Shown one piece after another: positions 44,388 through 54,851 of a DNA stretch of 64,000 nt. The notes beneath the pieces are model-generated. The model was not told the origin of the DNA. It worked only from the letters and a program-made list of their open reading frames with translations, and did no database searches. How positions within the stretch are numbered: the stretch's first letter is position 1; the number at the start of each line of letters is the position of its first letter. Position numbers and translations under genes: made by a program. This stretch comes from Amyelois transitella (taxonomy: Eukaryota > Arthropoda > Insecta > Lepidoptera > Pyralidae), in assembly GCF_032362555.1 (NCBI RefSeq), contig NC_083536.1, positions 5,270,001 to 5,334,000 of the forward strand. The letters run 5' to 3'.

Positions 44388-44591
44388 TGTTGGAACACCA
44401 ACATTAAAATATTTTATTTTTTTTAATTTGTTTGTTCGATATGGCAACATTGTACATCCGATCTTCCTTCTTGTTGGTCACCGCAATAAAGCGACACGAG
44501 TCTTGTCCGTTAACTCAAGGAATTTTATTTTACCAGTCCAATACATACAGTCCACTTTACATTACAATCTATCCATTTACATACTTTTTCA
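44388..44591 (+). repeat. BEL/Pao 5' LTR
   Basis: This 204-bp LTR starts TGTTGGAACACC and ends CTTTTTCA, with AATAAAG inside (about 44485). Identical by eye to the 3' LTR. Confidence 0.93.
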
Positions 44592-45135
44592 TGGTCCTTC
44601 GAGCCGGATAATTTTCCAAAAGTTTAGTGTGAGTGATGTGCAGTACATAATTCCGCATTGTTCCTTTTGGTTAGAAGACGCTACGCGGGAAGACGCCATC
44701 ACAGTGCACCGGATAGACGGGAGTACCTACATGTTGCATTCATTGTTATAGTGGCATCATCCATTGCCAATTTACATTCATTTCATTTCATGGTGCGTGT
44801 CAATTTTATTTTCAATTCAATTTCAACGATACATGTTCGCGCCTACCTACACGATTCGCGCCCATTGATTGATGCATTGGCGCGGTAAAGTTGCCGATTT
44901 TCGACGCGAGAAGCTATTTGGCGCTGTTGCAGCGGCGTCTACGCGCATCATTGGTCCGATGCGCTGTCGTCGAGACTACGACGACAACTTTCGCCCGCCA
45001 TTTTAATTGTTACATCACAGCAAAGCTGAGTTTCGTTAATTATCGTGTTGCGAGTAATATTGTAAAATAAACATAATCAGTGCGTTACATCAGTGCAAAT
45101 TACGTACAAATAAGTGTTTACGCCGTCTTAACAAA
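44592..45135 (+). other. BEL/Pao leader with primer-binding site
   Basis: It begins TGGTCCTTCGAGCCGG, the likely tRNA primer site. The rest is untranslated, more GC-rich near 44880-45000, and probably carries packaging and splice signals. No gene is seen. Confidence 0.7.
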
Positions 45136-48100
45136 ATGTCTAAAGATAAGGGCGAATCGGAATTCGCAATTGCTGAGTCCTATGATTTGGCCGCTCTTCG
45201 ACGCAAACGCGCTGCCGTTAAAGGTGTTATCACCAAATTGCATAACGCCCTGCGTGATCCAAGCGCCTCTGAGTTAGACAAACACGCTTTGTGCGTCAGA
45301 GAAGAACGTCTGCGATCTTCATTTTCTAAGTGGGAGGACTTACGCCTCGACATTTTAGCGATGGATCCTGATGACCCCGAGGACGACGTTGAAAGTACGT
45401 ATTTGGAAGCGCTCACTAAAATTGGAAGACTCTCTGTAAAACATGATAAGAAGCCAGTAGTGTCGTGTCAAACTTCAATACATGATCAGGACCCAGTAGT
45501 GATGTGTCAAAGTTCAAAACAAAGTAAAATTAAGTTACCAAACGTAGTAATTCCAACTTTCATTGGTAAATACAGGGATTACCAAGCCTTCATTGGGCTT
45601 TTTGATGCTCTTATCCATAAAAATAGTAACTTAGAAAGTATTGAAAAGTTATTCTATTTACAATCTTATTTAAAGGATGAACCTCATGAGCTTATTAAAA
45701 ATCTACCTTTATGTTCTGAAAGCTATGAGGAAGCTCGTAAAATATTAAATGATAGATACAACAATAGGTATAAGATTACAAATGACCATTTAAATGTATT
45801 GTTAGATATAAGCCCTATGACTAAATCCACAGCTGTTAATATTAGAAGTTTTTTGTCTATTGTTAAGCAACAGTTAGCTGCATTAAGGAACTTGGGCCAC
45901 TCTGTTGATCAGTGGGATCCTATCACTCTTTGCATTTTAACAAGAAAATTGGATATGATTTGCAACAGGGAATTCGAACTTGGTAGACAAGAAAAACCTA
46001 GTGTAACAAGCCTTATTGAATTTTTAGAGAAGCGAGCATTAGCACTCGAGAATGTGGAACGAGATAAGGTACTGTTGGCTCCGAAGGCTGTCCACGTAGC
46101 CACTGTGAAGAAGGTACAGCCTGCCAGCGCTGAGAAGAGCTGCATACTTTGTAAGTCTAACCACAAACTTTTTTCTTGTTCTCAATTTAAATTAATGTCA
46201 ATAAGTGAGCGAATTAAGTTTGTTACAGCTAATAATCTATGCCAAATATGTTTGAATAACCACAATAAGCCATGCAGGTATAAGTTTAAATGTCAGGTCT
46301 GTAAAAATGATCATAACTCTCTTCTCCATGTGGAAGAGGCCCCATCACCAGTCACATTGGTGGCTGGATCTGCTACTGAACAAGTTGTGTTGCCTACAGC
46401 ACAGGTAAAACTTTTAGCGAGCAACGGAACTGAGGTTTATGTCAAGGCTCTCCTTGATACAGGTTCACAGGTATCCTTTGTGACCAAAGAGCTAGCAGAG
46501 TTATTAAAATTACAGATTCAGACTGCCAGTACTCCTGTTACAGGCATAGGCCAAACTTTTAACAATTTAAAGCAAAGAGTAAATTTAGAATTACACTCAC
46601 TGACACAGAACTATAGCATTTCTGTTGTGTGCTACTTACTTGAAAAAATCACTTCAAAATTGCCGCAGAAGACTTTCAACATTAATAAATTAGTTTTGCC
46701 TCCCAATATAGTATTGGCTGACAAGACATTTAATCAATCCAGTAACATAAATATATTATTGGGTGCTGACATTGTGTTTAAGGTGTTGCTGCCGCCTGAG
46801 CCTCGAGTTAGCCGGTACAACTGTGCGGGGCATGGGGACATCACAGCTTCACCTCCGTTACTTAATACAAAGTTTGGTCATGTAGTCGCAGGTAGCATTA
46901 ACTCAGATAATATTTATTTGAAACACAACCAAGCAGTAACCTCCTTATTTTGTGAAACATGTACTTCTAGCTTAAATCATACTCTTACTGAATTTTGGCA
47001 ATGTGAAAAGGTTCCTGAAACATTTACAGAAACACATTCTGAACATGAATTGTGTGAAAATATATTTTTAGAAAATATTCAACTGGACACACAAAATAAC
47101 AAAATGCAAGTTGTCCTGCCATTAAAACAGCCTTTAGATTTTATTAATCAGTCTTTAGGAGACTCACTACATTTAGCTTTACAAAGATTTTATAACTTAG
47201 AAGCTAGACTTACAAAAGACCCTAGTCTTTATAAATTGTATTCAGACTTCATTAATGAATACATAAATCAAGGGCATGGTACAGTCATTGACATCAGTCA
47301 ATACAATTTAACAACTGATCCAGTGTACTTCCTGCCACACCACCCAGTTCTTAACTTACAAAAGAAAACAACAAAATGTCGTGTTGTTATGGATGGTTCT
47401 ATGAAAACCAGCAATAAGACTTCTTTAAACGATTTATTGCTTAATGGGCCTGTAGTACAAAAGGAACTTGTTGATGTTTTGTTACTATTCAGAGTAGATA
47501 ATTATTTCTTCATAACAGACATAAAAAACATGTTTCGCAATATATTATTACATCCAAAATACAGGTCTTTACAAAATATTCTATGGAGATATAATCCCAA
47601 TGATAGTGTTCAGTGCATTCAACTAAACACTGTCACCTATGGGTTGAAAAGTTCATCTTACTTAGCAACTAGGTGTTTGAAATGGTTAGCTGAGCTATAC
47701 AAGGATGACTTCCCATTGGCTGCATTTATATTAAATAACTGTACATATGTTGATGATATTCTTTTCTCAGACTGTTCCTCGGATAACTTGATAGAAGCCC
47801 GAGAGCAGCTATGTAAACTATTGAGTCTAGGTAGTTTTCAGTTACATAAGTGGGTGTCTAATTCAGAACAATTATTACAAGACATCCCACAAAATAGACA
47901 ACATTTTGATGAGGTAGATTTACAAACAAATAATCATTTATTAAAAACTTTGGGCATGTGTTACAATACTCAGTCAGATGCATTTATAGTGTCAAGTCCA
48001 AAACCTATTGGTAATATGCCTCAGTGTAAGCGAGAGATTCTTAGTTTTATAAGCCAGTTTTTTGATCCATTAGGATTTGCTGGGCCCATAGTGGTAGGTG

Positions 48101-50352
48101 CTAAAGTCATCATGCAACAACTGTGGAAAGCTCAAATAGACTGGGATTCGTTACCTGATAAGGAGTTGCTTCAAGCATGGCATGAGTTTTACACTAGCTT
48201 AATTTCAATGAAACCACTAATTATAGAGCGTTACATAAGGTTGCACAATAGCAGCTTTGCACAAATTATTGGGTTTGCCGATGCTTCCAGCACTACTGCC
48301 TATGGCTGTTGTGTATACTTAAGATGTGTTGACGAGGCAGCCAATGTTAAGGTTTCCTTGTTATGCTCAAAATCGCGCATAAATCCTGCTTCACAAAGCT
48401 TATCTGTTCCAAGACTGGAGCTTAACGCTGCTTTACTGCTCGCTAAGTTAGCTAGCAGAATCCATGACACACTATCAACAAAAATAAAAATCCATGATGT
48501 GTTTCTTTATTCAGATTCACAAATCGTTTTAGCTTGGCTTAAAACTAACATAAACACGTTAAAAGCGTATGTAGCCAATCGTGTTAAGGCTATAATACAA
48601 CTCACACATGCGCACACTTGGTCGCATGTTAGCTCGCAGGAGAATCCAGCGGATTGTCTCAGTAGAGGAGTGCCACCTCACGAGTTAGCTGACCACCCCC
48701 TCTGGTGGAGGGGACCAACATTTTTACATTCAAGTGAGTATAAACCCAATTTAAATTTTACAATGCCACAAGAATTGCCTGAGGTCAAGGACTCTTCCAC
48801 ATGCTTGAGCGCTATGGTTTGTTTTTCCACCAATATTATTTCAAAAACATTATGTCTAGATTTTCTGGACAAATTTTCAGATATCAATAAAATGCAAAGA
48901 GTGTTAGCTTACGTCCTACGTTTTTGTCAAAATGCAAAGTCCAAGGGTAATAGAAATAAGCTCAACTATGTAACTAGTCAGGAACTTAATAACTCTTTGT
49001 CAATTATTGTGATGTATGAACAACAAAAGTTCCTTAAGGATGATATTCATGCTTTAATATGTGGTAAGGCAATTGTCAAAGGCAATTTAAAATCTCTTTT
49101 TCCTTTTATTGATGACAGTGGTTTGCTGCGTGTTGGAGGCCGGTTGCACAATGCTGATATGCCATATTCGCAGAAGCATCCAATCATTTTGCCGCGAGAC
49201 TCGCGCGTCACTAATTTAATAATTCATAGTGAACATTTGAGAAACCTTCACGCAGGCCCTAAGCTGACTCTGTCATCATTAAGACAAAGATTTTGGATAG
49301 TACATGGTTTAAGAGAAGTTAAAAAAGTTTTATTCAAGTGTACCATTTGTTTTAGATTAAAAGCGGAAGCTTCTAAGCAATTGATGGGTTCTTTGCCTCC
49401 TGATAGGGTGAAAGCATGTCGCGCCTTTCAAAAAGTCGGTTTAGATTACACTGGAGCAATATCATTGAAAATAGCAAGAGTTAGAAAGCCAATAATCACA
49501 AAGGGTTATGTTTGTGTGTTTGTATGCTTTGTAACCAAAGCAATGCATTTAGAGCTTGCTTCAGGTTTAAAGACGGAGACTTTCATTGCATGTTTAAACA
49601 GGTTTATTGCCAGAAGAGGGTTGCCTACTGACATATACAGCGACAACGCTTCAACCTTCAGGTGTGCGGAGAGGCAGTTAGATGCTTTGTACAAATTACA
49701 TAACTCCATAGAACATCAAAAATTAGTTTCTCAATTTACAGCTCAAAAAGGGATAAAATTTCACCATTTACCTTGTTATTCCCCGACGTTCGCCGGTTTG
49801 GCCGAAAGTGGTGTAAAAAGTTGTAAAAATTTGTTAAAGAGAGTGTTACAAAAGGCAATTTTAACTTATGAAGAATTGTACACAGTTTTATGTCAAATTG
49901 AGGCCATATTAAATAGTAGACCTTTAATGCCACTATCTAATGATGTAACTGATTATTCCTGCATTACTCCAGGACATTTTTTGATAGGTACTGCTTTAAA
50001 TACATACCCAGATGCAAATGTTACTGTTATTACTAAATCTCAATTTTGGAAAATATGTAATGATATGAAATTAGAATTCTGGAAAAGGTGGAGTAAGCAC
50101 TATTTGAATTTATTACAATGTCGACCTAAGTGGCAGATCTCTCAACCAAATGTAAAGATAGGTTCACTTGTTATACTTAAGGACGAAAATTTGTCGCCAA
50201 TGTACTGGCCCTTAGCCAGAGTAATTAATACCTATCCAGGCGATGATGGAAAGGTCCGTGTAGTTGAAGTTAAAACTTCAAACGGCCATATACATAGAAG
50301 AGCAGTAGTGAAAATATGTGTCCTACCGCTAGATACGGAAGAACGGCAGTAG
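45136..50352 (+). CDS. BEL/Pao Gag-Pol polyprotein
   Basis: One frame of 1,738 codons starts at the first ATG after the leader (MSKDKGESEF). A gag region covers about residues 1-320. Cys/His zinc-binding clusters (CILCKSNHKLFSC, CQICLNNH) lie at about 335-400. Protease LLDTGSQVSF is near 439. The RT has VMDGSMKTSNK and FFITDIKNMF and the catalytic YVDDILFS near 871. RNase H GFADASST is near 1045. The integrase has LRQRFWI and CTICFRLKAEA, with catalytic D (GLDYTGA, about 1436), D (YSDNAST, about 1500) and E (AESGVKS, about 1556). All parts present, no stop seen. It copies and integrates the element. Confidence 0.95.
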   Translation: MSKDKGESEFAIAESYDLAALRRKRAAVKGVITKLHNALRDPSASELDKHALCVREERLRSSFSKWEDLRLDILAMDPDDPEDDVESTYLEALTKIGRLSVKHDKKPVVSCQTSIHDQDPVVMCQSSKQSKIKLPNVVIPTFIGKYRDYQAFIGLFDALIHKNSNLESIEKLFYLQSYLKDEPHELIKNLPLCSESYEEARKILNDRYNNRYKITNDHLNVLLDISPMTKSTAVNIRSFLSIVKQQLAALRNLGHSVDQWDPITLCILTRKLDMICNREFELGRQEKPSVTSLIEFLEKRALALENVERDKVLLAPKAVHVATVKKVQPASAEKSCILCKSNHKLFSCSQFKLMSISERIKFVTANNLCQICLNNHNKPCRYKFKCQVCKNDHNSLLHVEEAPSPVTLVAGSATEQVVLPTAQVKLLASNGTEVYVKALLDTGSQVSFVTKELAELLKLQIQTASTPVTGIGQTFNNLKQRVNLELHSLTQNYSISVVCYLLEKITSKLPQKTFNINKLVLPPNIVLADKTFNQSSNINILLGADIVFKVLLPPEPRVSRYNCAGHGDITASPPLLNTKFGHVVAGSINSDNIYLKHNQAVTSLFCETCTSSLNHTLTEFWQCEKVPETFTETHSEHELCENIFLENIQLDTQNNKMQVVLPLKQPLDFINQSLGDSLHLALQRFYNLEARLTKDPSLYKLYSDFINEYINQGHGTVIDISQYNLTTDPVYFLPHHPVLNLQKKTTKCRVVMDGSMKTSNKTSLNDLLLNGPVVQKELVDVLLLFRVDNYFFITDIKNMFRNILLHPKYRSLQNILWRYNPNDSVQCIQLNTVTYGLKSSSYLATRCLKWLAELYKDDFPLAAFILNNCTYVDDILFSDCSSDNLIEAREQLCKLLSLGSFQLHKWVSNSEQLLQDIPQNRQHFDEVDLQTNNHLLKTLGMCYNTQSDAFIVSSPKPIGNMPQCKREILSFISQFFDPLGFAGPIVVGAKVIMQQLWKAQIDWDSLPDKELLQAWHEFYTSLISMKPLIIERYIRLHNSSFAQIIGFADASSTTAYGCCVYLRCVDEAANVKVSLLCSKSRINPASQSLSVPRLELNAALLLAKLASRIHDTLSTKIKIHDVFLYSDSQIVLAWLKTNINTLKAYVANRVKAIIQLTHAHTWSHVSSQENPADCLSRGVPPHELADHPLWWRGPTFLHSSEYKPNLNFTMPQELPEVKDSSTCLSAMVCFSTNIISKTLCLDFLDKFSDINKMQRVLAYVLRFCQNAKSKGNRNKLNYVTSQELNNSLSIIVMYEQQKFLKDDIHALICGKAIVKGNLKSLFPFIDDSGLLRVGGRLHNADMPYSQKHPIILPRDSRVTNLIIHSEHLRNLHAGPKLTLSSLRQRFWIVHGLREVKKVLFKCTICFRLKAEASKQLMGSLPPDRVKACRAFQKVGLDYTGAISLKIARVRKPIITKGYVCVFVCFVTKAMHLELASGLKTETFIACLNRFIARRGLPTDIYSDNASTFRCAERQLDALYKLHNSIEHQKLVSQFTAQKGIKFHHLPCYSPTFAGLAESGVKSCKNLLKRVLQKAILTYEELYTVLCQIEAILNSRPLMPLSNDVTDYSCITPGHFLIGTALNTYPDANVTVITKSQFWKICNDMKLEFWKRWSKHYLNLLQCRPKWQISQPNVKIGSLVILKDENLSPMYWPLARVINTYPGDDGKVRVVEVKTSNGHIHRRAVVKICVLPLDTEERQ

Positions 50353-50418
50353 CTGCGCCTATTGGTGTTGTGTACCGACCCCGAGATATGTGTTTACTAT
50401 CGTAGGGATAGGCGCAGC
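50352..50418 (+). repeat. Inverted repeat right after the BEL/Pao stop
   Basis: GCTGCGCCTAT (50352-50362) and its perfect reverse complement (50408-50418) can form an 11-bp stem with a 45-nt loop. It starts on the last base of the TAG stop. It may be an RNA structure for packaging, stability or readthrough. Function not known. Confidence 0.6.
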
Positions 50419-50828
50419 AACAGCCTTACATACATTTTCGTATAAATAGTATTAAGTTACTTTTTGTTATCTAGTTCTTTCTAATAGAACAAGCACAAAT
50501 TTAGTGTTTCTATAAAACACAAGTAAGAATGTTACATTTTAAATTAAAAAAAGGGCATGCATAGTTTTTAAACATTTAATGTAAATTTTAAAACGCCTTA
50601 CATATGTTTTCATGTCTGTTAAGTGTTGTACTGCTATTAACAATCTGTAATTGTAACTTGTAGTGCAGTTCTAACTTCACTTTATGTACAATGCATGGCA
50701 ACTACATATCTTTATATTTAATATTATATATTATGTCATTCTACTTATGTACCTATTATAGTGTACTCACGGTATATTAAGTTTGTAAAATGTTTCACAT
50801 AATATAACCTTCTTTTGCCCCGGCAATA

Positions 50829-51032
50829 TGTTGGAACACCAACATTAAAATATTTTATTTTTTTTAATTTGTTTGTTCGATATGGCAACATTGTACATCC
50901 GATCTTCCTTCTTGTTGGTCACCGCAATAAAGCGACACGAGTCTTGTCCGTTAACTCAAGGAATTTTATTTTACCAGTCCAATACATACAGTCCACTTTA
51001 CATTACAATCTATCCATTTACATACTTTTTCA
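50829..51032 (+). repeat. BEL/Pao 3' LTR
   Basis: Direct repeat of 44388-44591, ending at the GTCAG duplication inside the piggyBac transposase. Confidence 0.93.
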
Positions 51033-52412
51033 GTCAGTCGATGAGCAGATGTGTGCGACAAAGGCTTCAAATTTTCTACGACAATACCTTCCGAACAAGC
51101 CACATAAATGGGGGTATAAGCTGTTCATACTTTGCGATGATCGTGGGTTTGCTTACGACTTTGAAATTTATTCGGGGATGGAGAATGATCCTAATCTTAG
51201 ATCCTCAACTGAACCAGACTTAGGAGCAAGCGCAAATATTGTCGTACGTCTAGCAAGGTTCATACCCAGAGACCAACAATATAAATTATACTTTGATAAT
51301 TATTACACATCGCCAGAATTAATTTCATATTTGTCAAAACAAGGTATACAATCATTGGGAACCCTGAACAAAGGTCGGTTGGGAAAAGATCTAAACATAC
51401 CATCTCTAAAAGATCTGAAAAAAGATAAGATCGATAGGGGATCCTCCGAGGAATGGGTGGCTAATGTTGATGACACAGAGATTGCTACTATAATGTGGTA
51501 CGATAACAAGCCAGTTGTGCTCTCATCATCGTTTGTGGGACGAGAGCCAGTACATCAAGTGAAGAGATATTGCAAAAAAGCTAAAAAATATATTTATGTT
51601 GATTGTCCTCAAATAGTGAAAATTTATAATCAGCACATGGGAGGTGTCGATCTGCTCGACTCATTTCTGGGTAAATATAAAATAAAAATAAGAACCAGAA
51701 AATGGTATTTGAGATTATTTTACCACCTTCTAGATGTTGTGGTTATAAATAGTTGGTTGCTATACAGACGAGTTGGAGAGCAGAACGGGACACCAACCCC
51801 TCTAAAACTGAGAGACTTCAAGTTTGAAGTTGCAAAAAGTCTCTGTATGTCTGGTCTATCGATGAACAAGAAAAGAGGTAGACCATCATCTGCGTCTACT
51901 GAAATTGAGCTGAAAAGGACTAAGCGTAATACTGCAATCCTGCCTCCTCCTGATGTCAGAAGTGATGGGTTTGAACATTATCCTATTTGGGGTTTGAAAC
52001 GTCAACGCTGTAAATATCCCGGATGCAAAGGCAAAACTTTCATTACATGTGAAAAATGTCGTGTGGAACTTTGCTTCTATAAAGATAAAAATTGCTTTCG
52101 GAATTTCCATCAATAGCACTGTTATAATTTTATTTCGTTTATTATATTTTTTTTTCTTTTTAAGGGCTTACAATGATAATTATAAAACATGTTGTATTAA
52201 TCAAAGTGGGGTAGTCCATTTGTACTGATTCGATGCCAAAAAGTAGTATTAAGGCACAATGTACCTCAGCGGGAACCAAATAAAAAAAATATATTTCTAC
52301 GTAAATATTTGGTTTTGATTTTTTTTATTATTTTTCCCGGACTTCTTGTGGTAAACTATATAACATACATTTTACTCGAAAAGAAAAAAAAAATCGTGCC
52401 TTGTAGGGTTAA

Positions 52413-54590
52413 ATAAAGTTATGTTTCCATCAGACCACAGATTGGTTAGATCCAAAGTTCTACTCACACCAATGAAAAGAAGCCGTATAAAATACAAGAA
52501 AGCTACCATTGCACTCAAAAATCCAAGTGAAATATGTCTCTACCTGGAAAATCTTAAAGACAACGTTAAAAAAATTAACCTGGGTCCAGCATGCTCGTCT
52601 CAGACTCTCTATAACGAACTTGAAAAATGTATACAAGATAGCATGAAAATTGAAAAAATCGACAACAAAAGAAATGTTAATCATATTCTTACTGAGGAAA
52701 CATTGAAACTGATAAGACAACGACACCAACTGCAAAATTCTAAATCCAAGACATGCGTAGACAAGAAGAAGCTTAGCGAACTCTACAAAAAAGCAAACAA
52801 AAGTATTAGAAAAGACTATAATAACTACAGATTAAGGACAATCGAGAAGCATCTATATACGAGCGGAAGTTGCAAACGCGCATACAAGGAACTCCGCACA
52901 CACAAAACATGGATACCCAGCTTGACTCGAGACTACTTGCACGGACAACAGAGATAATATACTTGAAATAGCAACTAATTTTTACAAAAATCTTTATAGT
53001 ATAAATTCAGAACATGAAGACTTGGAAGAAATTCATTTTTACTCGCAGAGAGAACCTAAAGCAGACTGGCAAGAAGACGAAATAAAAGAACAAATAGAAA
53101 AATTTAAACCAGAAAAAAGCCCAGGCCCGGACGGTATACCAAATGAAGCAATAAAAGTAGCTGGAAAGCTGCTGGTTCCCATAATAACAGTACTTTTCAA
53201 TATTATAAATAAAGAACAAAGAGTTCCAGAACAATGGACAAAGTCAAAAATTATTTTACTGTACAAGAAAGGTGACCCGAAGGACATAGCCAACTATAGA
53301 CCTATCAGTTTGCTGCAGTGCTTATATAAATTGTTCTCATCATGTCTCCTAAGTCGAATATCAACAAAAATTGACAATAATCAACCAGTAGAGCAGGCAG
53401 GTTTTCGCAAAGGTTTCTCAACAGTTGACCACATTCAAGTCCTTGACAGCATAATAGAGAAGTATAGAGAATTTCGAAGACCTCTCTACCTTGCCTTTAT
53501 TGACTATCAAAAGGCATTTGACTCTATCTCACATATCTCTATCTGGCAGACATTGAAAGAGAATGAAATAGACGAACGATATTGTAATATAATACGCTTC
53601 GTCTACGAGAATAGTACAAGTAGAGTTAGCTTAGAGACGTGTGGCCCAGAAATAAAAATAAATAGAGGAGTAAAACAAGGCGACCCTCTCTCTCCGAAGC
53701 TTTTTATTGCTGTGTTGGATACAATATTTAAAAAACTAGATTGGAGAGGCCTTGGTTTAAAAATACAGAACAACAACTTAACGCACTTACGTTTTGCTGA
53801 CGACATAGTACTGTTCTCAGAATCAAGCCACCAACTAGAGAAAATGATACAGACTCTTCACCAACAAAGCTCACGAGTGGGACTAGAAATGAACTTGCAA
53901 AAAACCAAAGTTATGACCAACTCCGCAAAGTCACCTATAAAACTCGGTAACGTGAGTCTAGAATATGTGGATACGTACATCTACCTTGGAAAACAAGTTT
54001 CATTTCACGCCAACAGCAATATGGGAGAGATATCCAGAAGAATAAACGCATCTTGGCAAAAATTCTGGAGCCATAAGGAAATATTAAAAGGGGACCTGCC
54101 GCTTGCTCTGAAAAAGAAAGTAATAGATGGCGTAATTCTTCCCTGTCTCACCTATGGCGCACAAACTTGGACATACACGAAAAAGGTAAAAGAAAAAATA
54201 AGAATATGTCAATCGGCCATGGAAAGATCAATTTTAAAAATACGAAGAATACAAAAAATTAGGAACAGCTTAATTAGACGGAAAACGAAACTGATAGATT
54301 TCCTACACCACTCCATGAAATTAAAATGGAAATGGGCAGGACATTTGGCCAGAACTACAGACGGAAGGTGGACGAAACGAGTCGTAGTGTGGAAGGGACC
54401 TGTAGGAAAGAGAAGAAGGGGAAAACCACAACAAAGATGGGTCGATGACATAAAAGGAAAAGCAGGAGAAAACTGGTACAACAAGGCAAAAGACAGAAAG
54501 AACTGGTTACAAATGGAGGAGGCCTTTACCCTAGAGAGGGGTTCTCATTCAAAAAAAAAATTAATATAAATAAATAAATAACAAACTGAT
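52413..54590 (+). mobile_element. LINE F, 3' part
   Basis: It continues LINE F after the piggyBac, with the rest of the endonuclease and the whole RT. It ends with a very short 3' UTR and an A-rich/(AAAT)n tail near 54555-54585, as RTE elements do. Beyond it, 54591-54734 is AT-rich with no feature seen. Confidence 0.85.
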
Positions 54591-54851
54591 AATGAAATTA
54601 ATATAAATCCATAAATTGAAAATACTTAATTAACATACTTTTATAATTTGAATGCGAAATGAATAAGAATCAATGAATTGCATGAAACTAAACAAATAAT
54701 GTAGCATGAAATGAGAAATTTATTTATTCAATAAAAGGCTTTTTTATTTTATTTATTTAGTTATAATATACATACATAAAAACTACAATAGATAAACAAT
54801 ATACATAAATAAATAGGTGCAGCGATTACCGAAATGAGTGAAAACGCGATT

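Larger units (their letters stand above)
44388..51032 (+). mobile_element. BEL/Pao LTR retrotransposon, apparently intact
   Basis: This 6,645-bp element has 204-bp LTRs (44388-44591 and 50829-51032) that look identical, flanked by GTCAG (44483-type duplication at 44383-44387 and 51033-51037). The 5' LTR is followed by TGGTCCTTCGAGCCGG, a BEL/Pao-type primer-binding site. The leader is 44592-45135. One large frame, then a 476-bp 3' region with an inverted repeat right at the stop (50352-50418). Confidence 0.95.
43529..52116 (+). pseudogene. piggyBac transposase, interrupted by BEL/Pao
   Basis: The first part (43529-44387) has an acidic, Ser-rich N-terminus, a basic patch (QRKKRKFIWKKK) and the start of the transposase core. 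The second part (51038-52116) continues with VDEQM, FDNYYTS and MGGVDLLDS, the three catalytic Asp regions, then the Cys-rich C-terminus CKYPGCKGKTFITCEKC. The BEL/Pao sits between the Ser and Val codons just before the first catalytic Asp, with GTCAG duplicated. The flanking coding parts show no other lesion. It acts on TTAA sites by cut and paste. Now it cannot be made whole. Confidence 0.92.
43068..52408 (+). mobile_element. piggyBac element, split by BEL/Pao
   Basis: TTAA is duplicated at 43064-43067 and 52409-52412. Perfect 13-bp TIRs are CCCTACAAGGCAC (43068-43080) and GTGCCTTGTAGGG (52396-52408). About 2.7 kb remains without the nested BEL/Pao. It is inserted in LINE F, so it is younger than that LINE. 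It was probably autonomous before the BEL/Pao insertion. Confidence 0.95.
42405..54569 (+). pseudogene. LINE F endonuclease-RT, split by piggyBac
   Basis: Endonuclease: IGTYNVRSLASH near 42405, GLSEVRR near 42497, VMGDFNAKIG near 42802; FPSDHRLV resumes at about 52422 after the piggyBac (43068-52408). Removing that element with one TTAA joins the two parts. The RT runs at 53020-54000: SPGPDGIPNEAIK, NYRPISLLQCLYKLFS, FIDYQKAFDSI, GVKQGDPLSPKLF and RFADDIVLFSE (near 53795). The C-terminal part GHLARTTDGRW is near 54340. One frameshift lies near 52945. The RT frame is open to 54569. It makes the enzyme that nicks and copies at the target. Confidence 0.9.

Noticed and set aside
43529..52116. Domesticated PGBD-type host gene
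   Set aside because: Perfect TIRs and TTAA duplications show an ordinary mobile piggyBac.
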